Positions 20,938-22,175 of a DNA stretch of 22,175 bases are shown here, piece after piece. Positions within the stretch are counted from its first letter, which is position 1, and every line of letters starts with the position of its first letter. Location of the stretch: assembly GCA_003554005.1 (NCBI GenBank), contig PWEU01000343.1, positions 1 to 22,175 of the forward strand. Direction: 5' to 3'. The position numbers and the translations under genes are program-made. The notes beneath the pieces were generated by a model that worked only from the letters and a program-made list of their open reading frames with translations, ran no database searches and was not told the origin of the DNA. Source of the DNA: Nitriliruptoraceae bacterium (GTDB lineage Bacteria; Actinomycetota; Nitriliruptoria; Nitriliruptorales; Nitriliruptoraceae).

Positions 20938-22175
20938 TCAGCTGCGGTCGGGCACGAACACCGCCACGCCCAGCGGCGGCAGCGTGAGGTCCAGCGAGGC
21001 GGCGCGACCGGCCACCTCGATGTCGGCAGCCTCCACCACGCCGTTCACGGCCCCGGTCCCGCCGAAGCGTTCCTCGTCGGAGCTGAACACCTCGCGCCAA
21101 CGTCCGCCCTCGGGGACGCCGATGCGGTAGGGCGAACGGGTCACCGGGGTGAGGTTCCACACCACCACCGCGTCGTCCTGGCCGGGGGCACGGCGCAGGA
21201 AGGACACCACCGACTGCTCGCGGTCGGAGGCATCGATCCACTCGAAGCCGTCGCCGCGCGCGTCGCCGATGTGCAGGACGGGGAGCTCGCGGTACAGCGC
21301 GTTCAACGCCGAGGTGTAGGTGAGCAGCGCGGCGTGCTCCTCCTCCTCGAGCAGGGGCCAGGCCAGCTGGGTCTCCACGTCCCAGCCGTCGCGCACCCCG
21401 AACTCCGTGCCCATGAACATCAGCTTCTTGCCCGGCGTCGTGTACTGCGCGCCGAGCAGCAGGCGCAGGTTCGCCCGCTGCGCCCACGCGTCGCCGGGCA
21501 GGTTCGACAGCATCGATCCTTTGCCATGCGCCACCTCGTCGTGGGACAGCGGGAGGCAGAACGACTCGCTGGCGGCGTACACCGAGCGGAAGGTGAGGTT
21601 GTCCTGCTTGCCACCACGGAACAGCGGATCGGTCCGGAAGTACTCCAGCGTGTCGTGCATCCAGCCCAGGTCCCACTTGTGGTCGAACCCGAGCCCACCA
21701 TGCTCCGTCGACCGGGTCACCCCGTCCCAGGACGTGGACTCCTCCGCGAAGGTGATCGCGCCCGGGTGCTGGCGTGCCACCTCGCTGTTGCAGCGCCGCA
21801 GGAAGCTGATGGCTTCGAGGTGCTCGTTGCCACCGTGCTCGTTGGGGATCCACTGCCCCTCGCCCCGGGAGTAGTCGAGGTAGAGCATCGAGGACACCGC
21901 GTCGAGCCGCAGCCCGTCGGCGTGGTAGCGCTCAAGCCACGACATCGCCGAGGACAGCAGGAAGCTGCGCACCTCGCCACGTGCGTAGTTGAACATCGCC
22001 GAGTTCCAGTCGGGGTGGATGCCGCGGCGTGGGTCCTCGTGGTCGTAGAGGTGGGTGCCGTCGAAGGTTGCCAGCGCCCACCAGTCGTCGGGGAAGTGGG
22101 AGGGCACCCAGTCCAGGAGCACGCCGATGCCGGACTGGTGCAGCTGGTCGATCAGCCACATCAGGTCCTCAGGCG
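20938..22175 (-). CDS. glgB: 1,4-alpha-glucan branching enzyme GlgB, 5' truncated
   Basis: 412 residues are visible; the frame runs off the right edge, where PEDLMWLIDQLHQ is still mid-domain. The N-terminal CBM48 and the first part of the barrel are outside. The enzyme makes alpha-1,6 branches in glycogen. Counting from the Met codon at 22161, GH13 motifs are DWVPSHFP (17-24), GLRLDAVSS with nucleophile Asp87, FAEEST (138-143, general acid) and LSHDEV (205-210). These are the GlgB-specific forms of the four regions. FMGTEFGVRDGWD and a beta-sandwich C-domain ending LPPLGVAVFVPDRS complete the 3' end. It is convergent with the GH13 gene. Other glg genes may lie beyond the window. Confidence 0.95.
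   Translation of the reverse strand, partial: PEDLMWLIDQLHQSGIGVLLDWVPSHFPDDWWALATFDGTHLYDHEDPRRGIHPDWNSAMFNYARGEVRSFLLSSAMSWLERYHADGLRLDAVSSMLYLDYSRGEGQWIPNEHGGNEHLEAISFLRRCNSEVARQHPGAITFAEESTSWDGVTRSTEHGGLGFDHKWDLGWMHDTLEYFRTDPLFRGGKQDNLTFRSVYAASESFCLPLSHDEVAHGKGSMLSNLPGDAWAQRANLRLLLGAQYTTPGKKLMFMGTEFGVRDGWDVETQLAWPLLEEEEHAALLTYTSALNALYRELPVLHIGDARGDGFEWIDASDREQSVVSFLRRAPGQDDAVVVWNLTPVTRSPYRIGVPEGGRWREVFSSDEERFGGTGAVNGVVEAADIEVAGRAASLDLTLPPLGVAVFVPDRS

Overview
The window is a GC-rich stretch of an actinobacterial chromosome. Starts are often GTG, many genes overlap by 4 nt, and the heat-shock operator is an actinobacterial CIRCE variant. A BldD-type regulator with an intact cyclic-di-GMP motif points the same way. 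Three lipoproteins with strongly acidic tethers, a fused pyruvate:ferredoxin oxidoreductase and a probable glucosylglycerol hydrolase would fit a deep-branching, salt-tolerant lineage such as Nitriliruptoria or Euzebyales. That placement is an inference.

Layout. (1) 2-1066: 3' part of a zinc/manganese ABC-transporter binding lipoprotein with a His-rich loop. (2) 1074-2119, minus: a coupled pair, a holin-X-like membrane protein and a coiled-coil membrane protein. (3) 2120-2459: divergent control region with a CIRCE operator. (4) 2460-5601: hrcA, dnaJ and rsmE. (5) 5735-6211: a bldD orthologue. (6) 6392-9257: phoH, ybeY and a CNNM/CBS transporter-like gene, closed by a large hairpin. (7) 9390-14251: single-chain PFOR, translationally coupled to a dihydroorotate-dehydrogenase-like flavoprotein. 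(8) 14371-15799: cdd and era. (9) 15981-18070: two Lipoprotein_15-type lipoproteins flanking two small paralogous unknown proteins, with a 20-bp tandem repeat and strong hairpins. (10) 18225-20687: GH13 enzyme, probably glucosylglycerol hydrolase. (11) 20938-22175, minus: 3' part of glycogen branching enzyme glgB.

How the parts fit. Blocks 4, 6 and 8 are the housekeeping cluster often seen in actinobacteria (hrcA-dnaJ-rsmE-phoH-ybeY-CNNM-cdd-era: protein quality control, 16S rRNA modification and processing). Here it is interrupted by bldD and by the PFOR/flavoprotein operon, each with its own promoter-like element and a hairpin before it or after it. The right end is carbohydrate and compatible-solute metabolism.

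The least explained part is 15981-18070, where two gene families each occur twice in a nested order (lipoprotein, small, small, lipoprotein). No tRNA, rRNA, CRISPR array, transposase or integrase was seen.
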